Source: an uncultured Nocardiaceae bacterium
GTDB taxonomy: Bacteria; Actinomycetota; Actinomycetes; Mycobacteriales; Mycobacteriaceae
DNA length: 42,445 bases
Direction of reading: 5' to 3'
Assembly: GCA_936936565.1 (NCBI GenBank)
Contig: CAKZIX010000137.1
Location: forward strand, 1-42,445
Shown: in pieces, positions 41,194 through 42,445 of the stretch
Layout of the letters: every line of letters starts with the position of its first letter
How positions within the stretch are numbered: position 1 is the stretch's first letter
The notes under the pieces: generated by a model
The model's database searches: none
What the model saw: the letters and a program-made list of their open reading frames with translations, nothing else
Told to the model about the DNA's origin: nothing
Program-made: the position numbers and the translations under genes

Positions 41194-42375
41194 TCAGCGC
41201 CCCGCGGGCTGAATCCGCGCCAGGAACCGATCGATCGCCGCGTACATTTCCGGGCTGAGTACGACGTGCTCGCCGACGCCGGGCACCACCTCGAAGCCGG
41301 TGCCCGCGGCCGCCAGTTGCGCGACCAGCGTGGCATGCAAGGGCGAGGGCACCACCTTGTCGGCTGCGTTGAGCAGCAACAGAATCGGTGCGTCGTACCC
41401 GGTGGTCGGCAGCGTCATGTAGTCCTCGATCACGCGCCGGAACGGCCCGACGGCCAGCGGGGTGGCCAGCAGCGCCCCGATGCCGAGGCCGCGGGTGCGC
41501 TGCCCGATACCGTCCATGCACAGCGTGGCGGTGTCGTCGAGGATCCGGCGCCCCAACGGCGTGAGGTAACTGTCGACCGCCGCGTCCGGGCGGGCGGCGC
41601 GCAGGGCACCCAGGATGGTGACGACGAGGGCGACCACGGTGTCGTTCTCGGCGGGCAACACCGGTACGTACGGACCGGCCAGCTGGAGCAGCTTCTCCAC
41701 GTCCGAACCCGGGTCGATGGCGATCGTGCCCCGGAAGTCGAGCTCGGGTGCGTAACTCGCCTGCCGGTGCCCGGTGCTCAGCGCGGCATGGCCGCCCTGG
41801 GACTCACCGACGACAGCCCAGGTTCGCGACAGCTCCGGGCGGGCGGCGCGGGCAGCACGCACCATGTCGATCGTCGCCGACGCCTGGGAGCGCACCTCGA
41901 GATACGGGTGGACACCGGTGTCGAACAGGCCGTTGCCGATGTAGTCGGGTGCGGCCACCGCGAAGCCGCGCGACAGCAACCGCCGCAGCAGATCGCCTTG
42001 GCGGTCGGCCTTTTCGCGAGCAGGTCGTGGGAGGGGCACCGCCTGGCCGCCGCAGCGCGGGCCGAGCCCGGCCGTGCCGTGATCCCACGCCAGCACCGGC
42101 CAGCCGGCGGCGGGCGCGGGGCCGGGCGGCACGAACAGCGCGCCACTGGCGCGCACCGGCGAGCCGTCCGCGCGCGTGGTCCAGTAGCTGACGACCGTGC
42201 CGCCACCCGGCATCGAGCGCCAGCCGGACGGCTGCGGGAGTGCTGCGATCAGCGTCCCGGCCGAACTGCCGGGCAGCGCCGACGCGGGTGCGGGCGCGGC
42301 GGTGACCGCTGCCAGCGCCACCAGCGCGGCCGCGGCGGCGCGTGTGCGGGCTCGTCTCGAGAATGTTCGCGACAC
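41194..42375 (-). CDS. Secreted lipase (secretory lipase family, alpha/beta hydrolase)
   Basis: A 393-residue secreted hydrolase. The signal peptide (RRARTR, then a hydrophobic run) probably ends at ASA before LPGSS (about residue 33). Catalytic residues by motif: Ser in VVGESQGGHAAL, Asp in LLLNAADKVVP and His in VGEHVVL. It resembles the LIP (secretory lipase, PF03583) family that hydrolyses triglycerides or esters outside the cell. GTG 42375 was chosen because AGGAGG stands 6 nt before it; the frame runs on to another GTG at 42393. It converges with the amine oxidase gene. The promoter would lie at 42376-42445 or beyond the window. Confidence 0.9.
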   Translation of the reverse strand: MSRTFSRRARTRAAAAALVALAAVTAAPAPASALPGSSAGTLIAALPQPSGWRSMPGGGTVVSYWTTRADGSPVRASGALFVPPGPAPAAGWPVLAWDHGTAGLGPRCGGQAVPLPRPAREKADRQGDLLRRLLSRGFAVAAPDYIGNGLFDTGVHPYLEVRSQASATIDMVRAARAARPELSRTWAVVGESQGGHAALSTGHRQASYAPELDFRGTIAIDPGSDVEKLLQLAGPYVPVLPAENDTVVALVVTILGALRAARPDAAVDSYLTPLGRRILDDTATLCMDGIGQRTRGLGIGALLATPLAVGPFRRVIEDYMTLPTTGYDAPILLLLNAADKVVPSPLHATLVAQLAAAGTGFEVVPGVGEHVVLSPEMYAAIDRFLARIQPAGR

Positions 42376-42445
42376 GTCGATCCTCCTCAACACAGCGGAA
42401 TCACGCGCGTCCCGAAGCCGCGCCCTTTCAGAGTATGTGCCGCGG

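Noticed and set aside
1..42445. tRNA, rRNA, CRISPR, insertion sequence, prophage or integrase
   Set aside because: No such features were recognised on reading; intergenic spaces are short and no transposase- or integrase-like protein appears.

Overview
The window is high-GC DNA with strongly G/C-biased third codon positions and many 4-bp start/stop overlaps. It encodes a mycothiol ligase (MshC), an MMPL transporter, an MTB12-like lipoprotein, a conservon-type histidine kinase operon and a DtxR/IdeR-like iron box. The order mshC, SCO1664-family protein, DUF3090, phosphomutase, uppP, then a divergent pair of a small hypothetical and lppL, DUF5703 and pyrD follows the mycobacterial Rv2130c-Rv2139 neighbourhood as I remember it. 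Together this points to a chromosome of the order Mycobacteriales, probably Nocardiaceae-like. No rRNA, tRNA, CRISPR array, transposase or integrase was seen.

Layout. (1) 1-659: C-terminal end of a membrane acyltransferase-like protein. (2) 669-7710: a jetA-jetB-jetC operon of the Wadjet/Ept plasmid-restriction condensin, with no recognisable jetD nuclease gene. (3) 7765-9117: two VOC proteins and one hypothetical. (4) 16121 down to 9239, minus strand: a six-gene run of conservon-type kinase, roadblock protein, DUF742 protein, MHYT membrane sensor, a histidine phosphatase fused to a polytopic membrane domain, and a LivK-like lipoprotein. The usual conservon GTPase is absent. (5) 20888 down to 16580: uppP, phosphomutase, DUF3090, SCO1664-family, mshC. 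(6) 21051-27938: an aldo/keto reductase-fold protein lacking catalytic Lys and His, a haem/siderophore ABC importer behind an iron box, then an oppositely oriented MMPL, MTB12-like and hypothetical operon. (7) 28016-32280: lppL, DUF5703, pyrD and an acyl-CoA synthetase ended by a perfect 15-bp hairpin. (8) 38110 down to 32327: a tightly coupled minus-strand cassette of subtilisin-like protease, trypsin-like protease, a small frame-disrupted ORF, a four-LysM tyrosinase and a DUF2182 membrane protein. (9) 38320-42375: amidohydrolase, TetR regulator, flavin amine oxidase with a palindromic operator between the last two, and a secreted lipase.

The best candidates for something undescribed are the protease/LysM-tyrosinase/DUF2182 cassette (8), the kinase operon with phosphatase-membrane fusion and binding protein (4), and the Jet condensin without its nuclease (2). 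In (8), overlaps imply co-translation, and a plausible but untested reading is a copper phenol-oxidase module with its own processing proteases and metal-handling membrane protein. In (4), a binding lipoprotein, a membrane sensor and a kinase are co-transcribed, suggesting ligand sensing.
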